Assembly (NCBI RefSeq): GCF_002797675.1
Contig: NZ_PGEX01000001.1
Span: 2,480,001-2,544,000 of the forward strand
Source: Hallerella succinigenes
Lineage (GTDB): Bacteria; Fibrobacterota; Fibrobacteria; Fibrobacterales; Fibrobacteraceae
Reading direction: 5' to 3'
DNA: 64,000 nucleotides
Each line of letters starts with the position of its first letter. The first letter of the stretch is position 1. Below are positions 1 through 8,053 of this stretch, one piece after another. Position numbers and translations under genes: made by a program. Under the pieces are notes generated by a model that saw only the letters and a list, made by a program, of their open reading frames with translations, made no database searches and was not told the origin of the DNA.

Positions 1-1418
1 CAAAAGTGCAGTCCCTTCGGATGAAATTCGTAAGCGGGAACACTGTCATTTGCAAACTTGCGGACGGCAAAGGTTCTTGTCCACGGCACATCGGCAAGCT
101 TTGTCACGGATTGAGAGATCTTTTTACTGCTGAAGGTTGTTTCCCAAGAAAAATCCTTGGCATCTGCCGGAATTTCTGTAACGCGGATCGTATCCGCTTT
201 TCCATTCTGTTCCAAACGGATTTCGTCTAAGTTGGGGTAGAGCGCAAGAATTTTTCCCAAAGGTTGGGGTTCTATAGGGAAGGCTTCGCAGGGATTCAGC
301 TCTTTTCCTTCGCTGTCAAGGACCGGCATTCCCTTTCCGAAAAAGCGGAAGTTCGTCTTCAAAGAATCGGATTTGCAAAGATCCAAACCGATCCAGGTTC
401 GGCTGAGGAACGAGAACATTTCCGGATTTTGGAAGTTTCCGCGCATCCTAGGCTTTGGACCGTTGCATTTTTCGGCAAGAATGAGTTTGCGTTTGGAAAT
501 GCGATAGTTCATGTCTTCGGTTTCAAAGGTCAGCGTATCGCCGGGATTTAATTTGTACGGATTCGGGATGTAATGCCAGTCGCCTGCGGTGTCCGCTTCT
601 TCTGCCCAGAGAAGTTCCTCGCGGATCTGAAGCATCGAGGAGAAATGCAGGGTGTCCTTGATGATTTCTCCGATGGTTTCGTTGCCTTTTTTGAGCGTCA
701 CGCGGCGCACGGACATCGGGTTGTCTAAAGGTTCGCGACTGTAATCCGCAATTTTAAAGGTAAAGCGGAGGGAGTCTTCGCGGTTGCGAATGTCGGGAAC
801 TTCAATGCAACCGTTTTTCAAATCTTCTTCGCCGGTCAGCGCTACGTCTTCCCCTTGGAAAACGGCTGCTCCGAGAATCAGCGGATCCAGTGTGTCACCG
901 CAAAGCACGTTGTGATGGCAAGCGTTTACAAGGTGTTCCCCGAAGCGCAGTTCCAGGTGCAAATGGGGATTTCCGATGCCTGAACTTCCCGTGTACGAAA
1001 TGGTATCGCCTTTGTGGAAGGCGGGAATTTTCGGATTCACCAAAGAAACGTCGTTCTTTTTCGTTTTTTTCTGCGTATAGCGGATTAAAGAATCCAAGTG
1101 CTTGGAAAACCCGCTTTGATGGGCAAAGACCCATGTGCGGCCGAGCTTGTCTTCAAAATAGACGACCTTGCCATAGGCGTAAGGCGAAACCTTGACCTGT
1201 ACAATTTTACCGTCTTCCGGTGCGATGGAAGGGAAGCCTTCCTTCATTTCTGTCGAATAGTCAATGCCCGCATGGTAACGTGTTCCGCGGTTTTCGCCAA
1301 AAGAACTGCTCAAATAGCCTAGTTTTCCAAAGGGAACATAAATTGAGTCTGCGGCAAAAAGGACCCCTGCAGAAATCGCAAGAGTCCCGAGAAAAATCCC
1401 CTTCCATTTTTTCATCAT
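1..1418 (-). CDS. M23-family peptidoglycan endopeptidase, exported (3' end beyond the window)
   Basis: About 472 codons are visible; the C-terminus lies off the left edge. The protein starts with a basic, hydrophobic signal peptide ending near FAADS (residues 21-25). The lysostaphin-type zinc site is clear: HAGIDYS at residues 49-55 (the HxxxD pair) and PHLHLELRFG at 151-160 (the HxH pair). M23 enzymes cut peptide cross-links in peptidoglycan, or act as LytM regulators when metal ligands are lost; here the ligands are present, so an active periplasmic hydrolase is likely. The long tail after the domain is not recognised. Two adjacent ATGs (1418 and 1415) follow a GGATAGG-like ribosome site. 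It lies 14 bp downstream of the CBM9-like gene and is probably co-transcribed with it. Confidence 0.8.
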   Translation of the reverse strand, partial: MMKKWKGIFLGTLAISAGVLFAADSIYVPFGKLGYLSSSFGENRGTRYHAGIDYSTEMKEGFPSIAPEDGKIVQVKVSPYAYGKVVYFEDKLGRTWVFAHQSGFSKHLDSLIRYTQKKTKKNDVSLVNPKIPAFHKGDTISYTGSSGIGNPHLHLELRFGEHLVNACHHNVLCGDTLDPLILGAAVFQGEDVALTGEEDLKNGCIEVPDIRNREDSLRFTFKIADYSREPLDNPMSVRRVTLKKGNETIGEIIKDTLHFSSMLQIREELLWAEEADTAGDWHYIPNPYKLNPGDTLTFETEDMNYRISKRKLILAEKCNGPKPRMRGNFQNPEMFSFLSRTWIGLDLCKSDSLKTNFRFFGKGMPVLDSEGKELNPCEAFPIEPQPLGKILALYPNLDEIRLEQNGKADTIRVTEIPADAKDFSWETTFSSKKISQSVTKLADVPWTRTFAVRKFANDSVPAYEFHPKGLHF

Positions 1419-1432
1419 CCTATCCTTTTTTC

Positions 1433-1984
1433 TTAGATCAGTTTTTTGAAAAAACGCGGTTGGTGAAAGTCCGGCTTTTCGGTATTTACCGGGAAATGCA
1501 CCAAGTGATGCGGACGGCGCGTCTTGTCGCCGCACTTGTAAATATTTCCGTAGATTTCTGCGATCGAAAGATTGCGGCAGCCTATCAAGAATCCCGGAAT
1601 GGAAACGCGAAGTTCCCAGGTCACCTTGCCGTTTTCAAAAACCGGTTCGGTTTTGGAACGCAGAATCTGCGAATACTGGGTTTGCAAAAATTCCTTGCGG
1701 TGCTCGCGGTTCAAACCTCTTGCCGCGTAGCAAAAACCTTTGCTTGTGAATTCAAAGTTGATGTATTCGTTCGCGGAATCGAGGGCTTTCACGAAAATTT
1801 CCACGCAACTGTCTTCCCAGGCGTGCCCACCGTCATGGTCAACTGTTGCGGCGTAGCATTCGTCGGGCTCTGTCACTTGGAAGCGCACGTGCAAAAAATG
1901 GTGGTCCTTCAAAATGTGGACAATCACTTGGGGAAGCGTATTTTCATCGCCGTTATCCCAACGGCCGTTCGGAATAAGTTTCAT
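1433..1984 (-). CDS. carbohydrate-binding family 9 (CBM9)-like protein
   Basis: A 183-residue protein without a signal peptide. It contains the signature of the CBM9-like DOMON relatives: WEDSCVEIFV near residue 56, a central beta-rich part, and a terminal HFPVNTEKPDFHQPRFF segment (residues 162-178), which is characteristic of the 'carbohydrate-binding family 9-like' group. The fold is a beta sandwich that in xylanases binds sugar ends, but single-domain members have no assigned ligand. It is the first gene of a two-gene minus-strand unit with the M23 peptidase and diverges from the Tol operon; the 72 bp between them must hold both promoters. Function beyond the family name is unknown. Confidence 0.7.
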   Translation of the reverse strand: MKLIPNGRWDNGDENTLPQVIVHILKDHHFLHVRFQVTEPDECYAATVDHDGGHAWEDSCVEIFVKALDSANEYINFEFTSKGFCYAARGLNREHRKEFLQTQYSQILRSKTEPVFENGKVTWELRVSIPGFLIGCRNLSIAEIYGNIYKCGDKTRRPHHLVHFPVNTEKPDFHQPRFFKKLI

Positions 1985-2056
1985 ATTTTGAAATCTAACA
2001 ACATTTTTGTCAAAGCAAATTTGCTAGATTGTTTTTGGACTTTTTAGGGAGGTTCC

Positions 2057-2746
2057 ATGCTCGATTTGCCTGTCATTCAGATGGTGCGCGACTCCGATGT
2101 CGCAACGATGGTTATTCTTTGTGTTTTGGCCGTGATGTCGCTTATGTGTTGGGGAATCATCATTGTCAAAATGATTTTCTTTAAGAAGAACCAGCATGCG
2201 AACGCAGTCTTCTACCGCCAGTTTGAAAAAATCGAACGTTTTGTGGACTTGAAGGATCTTTGCGATAACAGCGGAGCTAGTGCGCTGAAGAGCTTGACGG
2301 AAGAAGTCCTGATTGAAGCGTCCAAGTTCAGTAATTTTGTGAGTTACGATTCCATTCAGCACCGAGCATCCCTTTTGGAAGATACGATCCAGCGCTCGAT
2401 TGAAGGTATCCGCTTGAATGAAAACCGTCATGTGAACTTCCTCGGTATGTGTGCAAACCTCGCCCCGTTCTTCGGCCTTCTCGGTACGGTTTGGGGCATT
2501 ATGACGGCTTTCTTTGAAATCGGTCAGCACGGCTCTGCGGATTTGGCAGTCGTCGCTCCGGGTATTGCAATGGCTTTGATCACGACGGTGGCGGGCCTTG
2601 TGGTCGCTATTCCGGCTTCGGGCTCTTACAACTATTTTGTCTCCCGTACGGGTGAAAATGAAATCGCTTATTACAACTTTGGCAGCCGCATGCTCAGTCT
2701 CTTCAAACGCGGTGACCTTCTCGCTCTTGAAGAAGTCGCAGGCTAA
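2057..2746 (+). CDS. MotA/TolQ/ExbB-family proton channel subunit
   Basis: 229 residues with three predicted membrane helices: near residues 12-35, then the conserved pair around 130-150 (LGMCANLAPFFGLLGTVWGI region) and 165-187 (APGIAMALITTVAGLVVAIP region). The GLLGTVWG and TVAGL segments are typical of TolQ/ExbB. With ExbD/TolR it forms the inner-membrane motor that uses proton flow to energise the TolA or TonB arm. A strong ribosome site (GGGAGG) sits 5 bases before ATG 2057. Next to tolB and pal, the TolQ role is more likely than ExbB. First gene of the operon. Confidence 0.9.
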   Translation: MLDLPVIQMVRDSDVATMVILCVLAVMSLMCWGIIIVKMIFFKKNQHANAVFYRQFEKIERFVDLKDLCDNSGASALKSLTEEVLIEASKFSNFVSYDSIQHRASLLEDTIQRSIEGIRLNENRHVNFLGMCANLAPFFGLLGTVWGIMTAFFEIGQHGSADLAVVAPGIAMALITTVAGLVVAIPASGSYNYFVSRTGENEIAYYNFGSRMLSLFKRGDLLALEEVAG

Positions 2747-2755
2747 GGAGTTCTT

Positions 2756-3151
2756 GTGAAGCGCAGTCGCGGTAAACCGATTAACCAAGAGATGAATCTC
2801 ACGAACATGATCGACGTCGTGTTCGCGATTCTCATCGTGTTCCTCATTTCCGCTCCGTTGATGAGTCAGGGGATCAAGGTGGAACTTCCGAAGGCGGAAG
2901 CCCCGACGATGGAACAGGAAAAGATGTTGAAGGTTTCCATCAATAAGCAGAGTGATATCTACGTCGCCGATATGAAGGTGAAGTTGAAGGATTTCAACAG
3001 CATTTTCAAATCGCTGTGGGATGGAAACATGCCGGTCGTTATCAATGCCGACGCATCGGTGGATTACGGCCATGTGATGAAGGTCGTGTCGCTCGTGCAG
3101 AATGCGGGAGTCACCAAACTCGGATTCTTGACTCTCCCGGACGAAAAGTAA
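2756..3151 (+). CDS. ExbD/TolR-family motor subunit
   Basis: 131 residues starting at GTG 2756, nine bases after the channel gene, with AAGGAG upstream. One N-terminal membrane helix (about residues 17-37) follows a basic cytoplasmic stretch and carries the conserved Asp of NMIDVVFAILIVF, which is the proton-relay aspartate of the family. The rest is a periplasmic domain of the TolR/ExbD type. It partners the preceding channel protein in the Tol motor. Confidence 0.9.
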   Translation: MKRSRGKPINQEMNLTNMIDVVFAILIVFLISAPLMSQGIKVELPKAEAPTMEQEKMLKVSINKQSDIYVADMKVKLKDFNSIFKSLWDGNMPVVINADASVDYGHVMKVVSLVQNAGVTKLGFLTLPDEK

Positions 3152-3165
3152 AACGCGTATAGGTC

Positions 3166-3933
3166 ATGGCAGCAAAGAAGCAAAAAGAGAATACTCCATT
3201 CTTTCAGAGTGGATGGAACGGCAAGCTCCCGAAGATTGTCGCGATTTCTTTGTGCTTTCATTTGATGATAGTGATTGGCATCGTCGTTTTGAACAAGTTG
3301 AATTTTGAAAGGGAACCGGAACCGGTCAAAATTTTTGAATTGGTGCAACTCCAGCAACCGCAGAAGGTAGCCCCTCCCAAGGCTCGCCCTAAAAAGCAAC
3401 CGCCGAAGCCCGAGCCACCGAAAGAAGTAAAAAAGGAACAGCCTAAGCCGAAGCCGGAAGTGAAAAAAGAACTTCCGCCCGAACCGAAAATCGCAAAGGA
3501 AGAACCGAAGCCGGAACCAGAACCGCAGCCCGAACCGGAAGAACCGCAGGAAGAACCGGTAGAAGAAACGATGGATTTGCCCGAGGACATGGATCTTCCC
3601 GACGAAATCGCTGAAGAATCCGGTTTGAATCCTGTCGGCTACGTGGATATGGACCCGCTGATGCAGGTGTACCTGGAACGCTTAAAGCAAATCATTATGC
3701 AGCACTTCAATCCGCCTTCAGGTTTGAATGTGACAAAGAGTACGAAGACTTCGGTACAGTTTACGGTGGACCGCTTTGGCAACATCACGGATATTTCGTT
3801 AAGACGATCTTCGGGAAATAAGACATGGGATAATCTTTCGGTGCGAGCCATCAAGATTTCCAAACTCCCGGAACTTCCGCCGAACTATCGTGCACCTGCG
3901 CTGTCGCTCAACTTCAACTTTACGCCGAATTGA
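3166..3933 (+). CDS. TonB/TolA-like energy transducer with Pro-Glu-Lys spacer
   Basis: 255 residues. One N-terminal membrane anchor (about residues 26-45), then a roughly 100-residue spacer built from P-K-P-E-P type repeats (about residues 60-160), then a TonB-C-like domain of about 90 residues ending LSLNFNFTPN. The Pro-rich spacer is typical of TonB, but the position between tolR and tolB corresponds to tolA, so this protein probably spans the periplasm as the TolA arm of the complex. The repetitive spacer produces spurious Gly/Ser-rich reading frames on the other strand. Start ATG 3166 lies 14 bases after the previous stop. Confidence 0.85.
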   Translation: MAAKKQKENTPFFQSGWNGKLPKIVAISLCFHLMIVIGIVVLNKLNFEREPEPVKIFELVQLQQPQKVAPPKARPKKQPPKPEPPKEVKKEQPKPKPEVKKELPPEPKIAKEEPKPEPEPQPEPEEPQEEPVEETMDLPEDMDLPDEIAEESGLNPVGYVDMDPLMQVYLERLKQIIMQHFNPPSGLNVTKSTKTSVQFTVDRFGNITDISLRRSSGNKTWDNLSVRAIKISKLPELPPNYRAPALSLNFNFTPN

Positions 3934-3975
3934 GCTGGCACACGGCTGGGGGATTAAAAACTTTGTATTATTGAA

Positions 3976-5280
3976 ATGATGCTATCAAAATTGAAACTTT
4001 TTGCTTTTGCTCTTTTTGTCGCCTGTACAAGCTCTTTTGCTTTGGTCGATACGATTTCTGTCGATGTTGGAATCGCGGTGTCGAATACGATGCCGATAGG
4101 TCTTGTACCATTTGATCAAGAAGCGGATTTTGAAGCGATTTCCTCGAAACCGGATCAAGTTTTAAAACGGGACTTTGAACTTTCGGGCCGTTTTTCGGTC
4201 GTGGAAAGCCCGACTTTCAAAATGGTGACTTTTGTTCGCGCCGGTGCAAAGTTCTATGTGACGGGAAAACTGCAAAAGGCGGAAGGTTCCAAGGTGAAGC
4301 TTTCTTGCTATCTGTATGCGACACAGACCAAGGATTTGATCCTCGGGGAAGCTTACAAGGTGGCGCAGAAGGATGTGCGCGCAGCTCTCCATGATTTTGT
4401 GGACAAGGTCGTGAAACAGCTCTGGGGTGAATTCGGCATCGCTTCGACGGAGCTCGCCTGGGTTTCTAAAGTCGATGGCGTGAAGCAGATTGTGGTCGCA
4501 GACTACGATGGTTATAACCGTCGTCAGTTGACTCATGATACGACAATCAGCATGATGCCAACCTGGACGAAGGACAACAATTCGATTATCTACGTGAGCT
4601 TCCGCAATGGAAAAGCTCAGCTTTTTGAACGGGAACTTTATACGAGCAAGGAACGTCGCCTGTTCCCGGATAAGTCGCAGACCTTTAGTCCGGCGGTCAA
4701 TCCGAAAACAGGTGAAGTTTTGTTTGCGGCCATTCACGGCAATACGACCACGGTTTATTTGGGCGATCCGAAGACCGGTGCCAATCATAAGGTGATGTAC
4801 GGACGCGCTTCGCAGGTGAGCCCTTCTTGGAGCCCGTTTGGAACGGAAATCCTTTATACGAGTGACCGTGGCGGCAGTCCGCAAATCTTTGTCATGGGCA
4901 GGGACGGTAGTGATGCGCGCCGTGTGACTTTCATGGGCAATTATAATGAACGCGCTTCCTGGTCTCCGCAGGGGGATCGTATCGTCTACACTTCGATGGA
5001 CGGCGGAAAGATGAATATCTACACCTGCGCCATCGACGGTTCGGACATTGTGCAGCTCACGAGCAATGCGGGCAACAACGAACATCCGACCTGGTCTCCG
5101 GACGGCATGCTGATTGCCTTCTCCAGCGATCGCTCGGGCTCGCATCAGATTTATATCATGCGCAAGGACGGCACAAATGTCACGCGCATTACGAACAGCG
5201 GCGACAATACCGCACCGACGTGGTCCTGGTATTCGCCGGAACGTCAGAAACAAATTTCAATTCAAAATGAAGGATGGTAG
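3976..5280 (+). CDS. tolB: Tol-Pal system beta-propeller protein TolB
   Basis: 434 residues: a signal peptide ending near SSFALVD, a TolB N-terminal domain (to about residue 155), then WD40-like PD40 blades with repeated PSWSPFG / ASWSPQGD / PTWSPDG motifs spaced about 43 residues apart. TolB is periplasmic and binds Pal and TolA during outer-membrane constriction at division. Gene order (after tolQ/R/A-like genes, directly before pal) supports the name. ATG 3976 is followed immediately by a second ATG at 3979; either could be used. Confidence 0.92.
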   Translation: MMLSKLKLFAFALFVACTSSFALVDTISVDVGIAVSNTMPIGLVPFDQEADFEAISSKPDQVLKRDFELSGRFSVVESPTFKMVTFVRAGAKFYVTGKLQKAEGSKVKLSCYLYATQTKDLILGEAYKVAQKDVRAALHDFVDKVVKQLWGEFGIASTELAWVSKVDGVKQIVVADYDGYNRRQLTHDTTISMMPTWTKDNNSIIYVSFRNGKAQLFERELYTSKERRLFPDKSQTFSPAVNPKTGEVLFAAIHGNTTTVYLGDPKTGANHKVMYGRASQVSPSWSPFGTEILYTSDRGGSPQIFVMGRDGSDARRVTFMGNYNERASWSPQGDRIVYTSMDGGKMNIYTCAIDGSDIVQLTSNAGNNEHPTWSPDGMLIAFSSDRSGSHQIYIMRKDGTNVTRITNSGDNTAPTWSWYSPERQKQISIQNEGW

Positions 5281-5284
5281 AACA

Positions 5285-5869
5285 ATGAAAAAGATTCTTT
5301 TGCTGACTATTTCTGCAGCTACGGCATTTGCTATTGTCGCATGCTCCAAGAATAAGCCACCTGTAAATCCGGTGGTGAAGGAAGAACCGGCGGCTGTTTC
5401 CGCTGAAGATACCGCTGCCGCCGTTCAGGCGAAGGCGGATTCCTTGGAAAAGGCTCGCTTGGAAGCGGAACGCCTTGAATCAGAACGCTTGGAAGCGGAA
5501 CGCGCTCGCGTAGAAAAGCTCATTAACGAACTCATGTCGGACGATGTTTACTTTGACTTTGACAAGTCCGAACTCACCGAAAAGGCGAAGGAAATCTTGA
5601 CCCAGGTCGGCGACATCCTGTTGAAGGAACCGCGCTTTGTGATTGTCGTGGAAGGCCATACGGATGCTCGTGGTACCGAAGATTACAACATGACTCTCGG
5701 CAGCAAGCGCGCGATGAAGGTGAAGGAATTCCTCTCCGCTTACGGTGTGGGCAATGAACGTATGGAAACGGTGAGCTACGGCAAGGAAAAGCCGAAGGCT
5801 GCTGGCGAAAGCGAAGAAGCTTATGCCCAGAACCGCCGTGCGAATTTCAAGGTCAACATCAAGAAGTAA
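5285..5869 (+). CDS. pal: Peptidoglycan-associated lipoprotein Pal (OmpA family)
   Basis: 194 residues from ATG 5285, which gives a proper lipoprotein signal (MKKILLLTISAATAFAIVAC, Cys at residue 20); an upstream in-frame extension would bury it. A charged helix rich in EAERLE repeats (about 45-75) precedes a complete OmpA C-terminal domain: YFDFDKSELTEKAKEIL, then VEGHTDARGTEDYN and NRRANFKV, containing the Asp and Arg residues that bind the diaminopimelate of peptidoglycan. It anchors the outer membrane to the wall and binds TolB. It begins 4 bases after the tolB stop. Confidence 0.95.
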   Translation: MKKILLLTISAATAFAIVACSKNKPPVNPVVKEEPAAVSAEDTAAAVQAKADSLEKARLEAERLESERLEAERARVEKLINELMSDDVYFDFDKSELTEKAKEILTQVGDILLKEPRFVIVVEGHTDARGTEDYNMTLGSKRAMKVKEFLSAYGVGNERMETVSYGKEKPKAAGESEEAYAQNRRANFKVNIKK

Positions 5870-5881
5870 GCGACTTTAGAT

Positions 5882-5902
5882 TCCCAGCTCTCGTCGCTGG
5901 GA
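5882..5902 (+). terminator. Hairpin between pal and the cpoB-like gene
   Basis: A 7-bp stem (TCCCAGC / GCTGGGA) with a 7-base loop lies in the 57-bp gap, followed by a weak T run (ccttttg). It may be a leaky terminator or a processing/stability hairpin that raises pal expression relative to the last gene. Confidence 0.35.
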
Positions 5903-5926
5903 GAACCTTTTGATTTTGAGGTCTTC

Positions 5927-6775
5927 ATGAAACGTTTGATTCTCGGATCTTTGATTTGTGCTTTTGCACTCACGTCTTGCTCAAGCGTGACACTTCTCCG
6001 TACAAAGGAGATGAAAGCGGTCGGCGATGATGTGAAGAAAGATGTGCAAGAAGTAAAAGAGGAAGTGAAAGCTTCGACGGAAGCATCCAAGGCGCGTATT
6101 GATTCCTTAGAACAGGTAATCGACTCGCTCGCTTTGGTGCAAAAACGGATGAAAGTGGAACTTTCCATGCTCTCTTCCAAGATTGCAGAAATCAGTGATC
6201 GTAACGACAGCCACCACGAAGAGTTGCTCTACCGTTTGGACTTGCTTCTCGGCAAATCCGACAAAATCCTTTCGAAAAAAGTGGTGGTGAATGGTCAAAC
6301 GGCTGTGGCTCCGGCAGACAGCGATGCGATTTCTGCAGAAAAGATGCAGACTCTTGATTCGCTGTTCAATACGGCTCGTGCAGACTATCACAAGGGTGAA
6401 GTCAAGCTCGCTTATTCGGAATTCAAGCAGATCTATGAAGAATCCAAGAAGGGTCAAATCGCAAGTGATGCTCTTTATTGGATGGGCGTCTGCCTTGCGG
6501 ATGCAAATCAGATGGATAAGGCAAAGGTTGTCTTTGGACGCGTCGTCAAGGCTTTCCCGGACGCTCCGAAGACCTGCGCTTCGCTCTTGAAACTTTCGAA
6601 TATCGCCGCCTCGGAAGGGGATTTGAAAACACAGAAACAGTATCTGCAGACGATTCTCGGTACGAAGAGCTGCTCCGATTCGAATGAATTCTTGCAAGCT
6701 GCGGAAATTCTCGAAACGATTCTGAACAGCGAAACGGCAACGGAACCTGCTCCTGTGGATTCGACGCAGAAGTAA
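5927..6775 (+). CDS. CpoB/YbgF-like Tol-Pal accessory lipoprotein
   Basis: 282 residues. Lipoprotein signal with Cys near residue 18 (ALTSC), a coiled-coil region (about 25-100, heptad-like with repeated Lys/Glu/Val), then a C-terminal TPR region starting around residue 138 (LDSLFNTARADYHKGEVKLAYSEF...). This is the architecture of YbgF/CpoB, which coordinates the Tol machine with peptidoglycan synthesis. Most CpoB proteins are soluble periplasmic; here the lipobox implies membrane attachment. Last gene of the operon, followed directly by the bidirectional terminator. Confidence 0.8.
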   Translation: MKRLILGSLICAFALTSCSSVTLLRTKEMKAVGDDVKKDVQEVKEEVKASTEASKARIDSLEQVIDSLALVQKRMKVELSMLSSKIAEISDRNDSHHEELLYRLDLLLGKSDKILSKKVVVNGQTAVAPADSDAISAEKMQTLDSLFNTARADYHKGEVKLAYSEFKQIYEESKKGQIASDALYWMGVCLADANQMDKAKVVFGRVVKAFPDAPKTCASLLKLSNIAASEGDLKTQKQYLQTILGTKSCSDSNEFLQAAEILETILNSETATEPAPVDSTQK

Positions 6776-6792
6776 CAGTTATCAGAGACGTT

Positions 6793-6828
6793 GAAAAAAG
6801 GCTTTACTGCGAAGTAGAGCCTTTTTTT
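6793..6828. terminator. Bidirectional rho-independent terminator
   Basis: A 12-bp stem (AAAGGCTTTACT / AGTAGAGCCTTT, one G-T wobble) with a four-base loop. T runs follow the stem on both strands, so it can stop the Tol-Pal operon (plus) and the parE-parC-queF-queC operon (minus), which converge here. Confidence 0.85.
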
Positions 6829-6840
6829 GTCAATTATCTT

Positions 6841-7539
6841 TTAGAGTGCTGGATCTTTAACGCCGTTTTCGGCAAAAGCCTTGGCGCGGTCGATGCACGT
6901 GCCGCAGGTTCCGCAGGGCTTTTCCCCGCCTTCGTAGCAGCTCCAGGTAAATTCAAACGGGACCTTCAAATCGAGACCTTTTTTCACCACGTCCGCTTTG
7001 GACATTCCTGCGAAGGGGGCTTTGACTTTCACGAGTCCATAGGTTCCAATAGAAATCGCCTTTCCCATGGTATTCACAAAGTCCGTGCTGCAGTCCGCAT
7101 AGGCGTTGCCTGCGGCGTCGTCTCCGTGAGCGCCTAAGTAGAGCGTGACTTCGTCTTTTTCAAAGAGGCTCTGGGCAAGGCTTGCGCACACGCTCAGCAT
7201 GAGTCCGTTGCGGAAAGGTACATACGTGGAAACTTTTCCGTTTCCGTCAGGACCTTGTTCCGCGATCTGCTCGGCGTAGCTCTTGTGCGAAATTTTTTCT
7301 GTGGAACCGGAAAGGAGCGAGCAGTTCGAATACTGCATGACCGAGGAAAGGTCGAACTCGTAATGGGGAAGCTTGTAGAAGTTTGCGATTGCTTTCGCTG
7401 CTTTGAGTTCCTTGTCGTGCTTTTGACCGTAAAAGATCGAGGCCGTTGCCACGTTTTCACTGCCGAATTTTTCAACCGCCATGGCTACACACACGGAGGA
7501 ATCCACACCGCCCGAAGAAAGGACAATCGCTTTTTTCAT
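6841..7539 (-). CDS. queC: 7-cyano-7-deazaguanine synthase QueC
   Basis: 232 residues from ATG at 7539, where the family N-terminus begins (MKKAIVLSSGGVDSS); a longer in-frame extension upstream is not conserved-looking. The SGGVDSS loop (residues 9-15) is the PP-loop ATP site, and the C-terminal zinc cysteines are visible at about 201, 209, 212 and 215 (CYEGGEKPCGTCGTC). QueC converts 7-carboxy-7-deazaguanine to preQ0 using ATP and ammonia, a step in queuosine synthesis. It follows queF by 16 bp, so two consecutive-pathway enzymes are co-transcribed. Confidence 0.95.
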   Translation of the reverse strand: MKKAIVLSSGGVDSSVCVAMAVEKFGSENVATASIFYGQKHDKELKAAKAIANFYKLPHYEFDLSSVMQYSNCSLLSGSTEKISHKSYAEQIAEQGPDGNGKVSTYVPFRNGLMLSVCASLAQSLFEKDEVTLYLGAHGDDAAGNAYADCSTDFVNTMGKAISIGTYGLVKVKAPFAGMSKADVVKKGLDLKVPFEFTWSCYEGGEKPCGTCGTCIDRAKAFAENGVKDPAL

Positions 7540-7555
7540 TTTGGACTTCCTAAAG

Positions 7556-8041
7556 TTACTTATGAGAACGTCTGTCGATTGAGGCGAAAAGACGGTCCGT
7601 TGCACGGGTTTCGTAAACGGTTCCCGGTTTGCCGTAGCAGGCGAACGGGTATATCGAAATTCCGCCACGCGGCATGAACACTCCTTCCACTTCAATGTAT
7701 TTCGGATCCATGAGCGCAATCAGATCCTTCATGATGATGTTCACACAGTCTTCATGAAAGTCGCCGTGATTGCGGAAGCTGAACAGATACAGCTTCAGCG
7801 ATTTGGATTCCACAATGGATTGATCCGGAATGTAGTTGATGTGGATGTCGGCAAAGTCCGGCTGACCGGTCTTCGGGCAAAGCGAAGTGAATTCCGGGCA
7901 GTTCAGCATCACCATGTAGTCATTTTCGGGATGCTTGTTCGGAAACTTTTCAAGCAACTTCGGATTGTAATCGTAAGTGTACTTGGTGTTTTGATTGCCA
8001 AGCAACGTGACGCCTTCGAGTTCATTTTCGGAACGGCTCAT
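7556..8041 (-). CDS. queF: NADPH-dependent 7-cyano-7-deazaguanine reductase QueF (type I)
   Basis: 161 residues, the short unimodular class. Catalytic Cys55 lies in [13 protein letters not shown], and the NADPH/substrate motif [16 protein letters not shown] starts at about residue 78. QueF reduces the nitrile of preQ0 to preQ1, the base inserted into tRNA by Tgt. It lies 12 bp after parC and 16 bp before queC, so it appears to ride on the topoisomerase transcript; no preQ1 riboswitch is possible in so short a gap. Confidence 0.95.
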   Translation of the reverse strand: MSRSENELEGVTLLGNQNTKYTYDYNPKLLEKFPNKHPENDYMVMLNCPEFTSLCPKTGQPDFADIHINYIPDQSIVESKSLKLYLFSFRNHGDFHEDCVNIIMKDLIALMDPKYIEVEGVFMPRGGISIYPFACYGKPGTVYETRATDRLFASIDRRSHK

Positions 8042-8053
8042 CCAAGTCTCCTT

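Noticed and set aside
2024-3073. Long minus-strand reading frame (349 codons) opposite the Tol motor genes
   Set aside because: Its translation is rich in His/Arg/Asp without motifs, and it lies entirely opposite two well-supported genes.
4162-5253. 363-codon minus-strand frame opposite tolB
   Set aside because: A shadow of tolB codon usage; no start signal, no domain.
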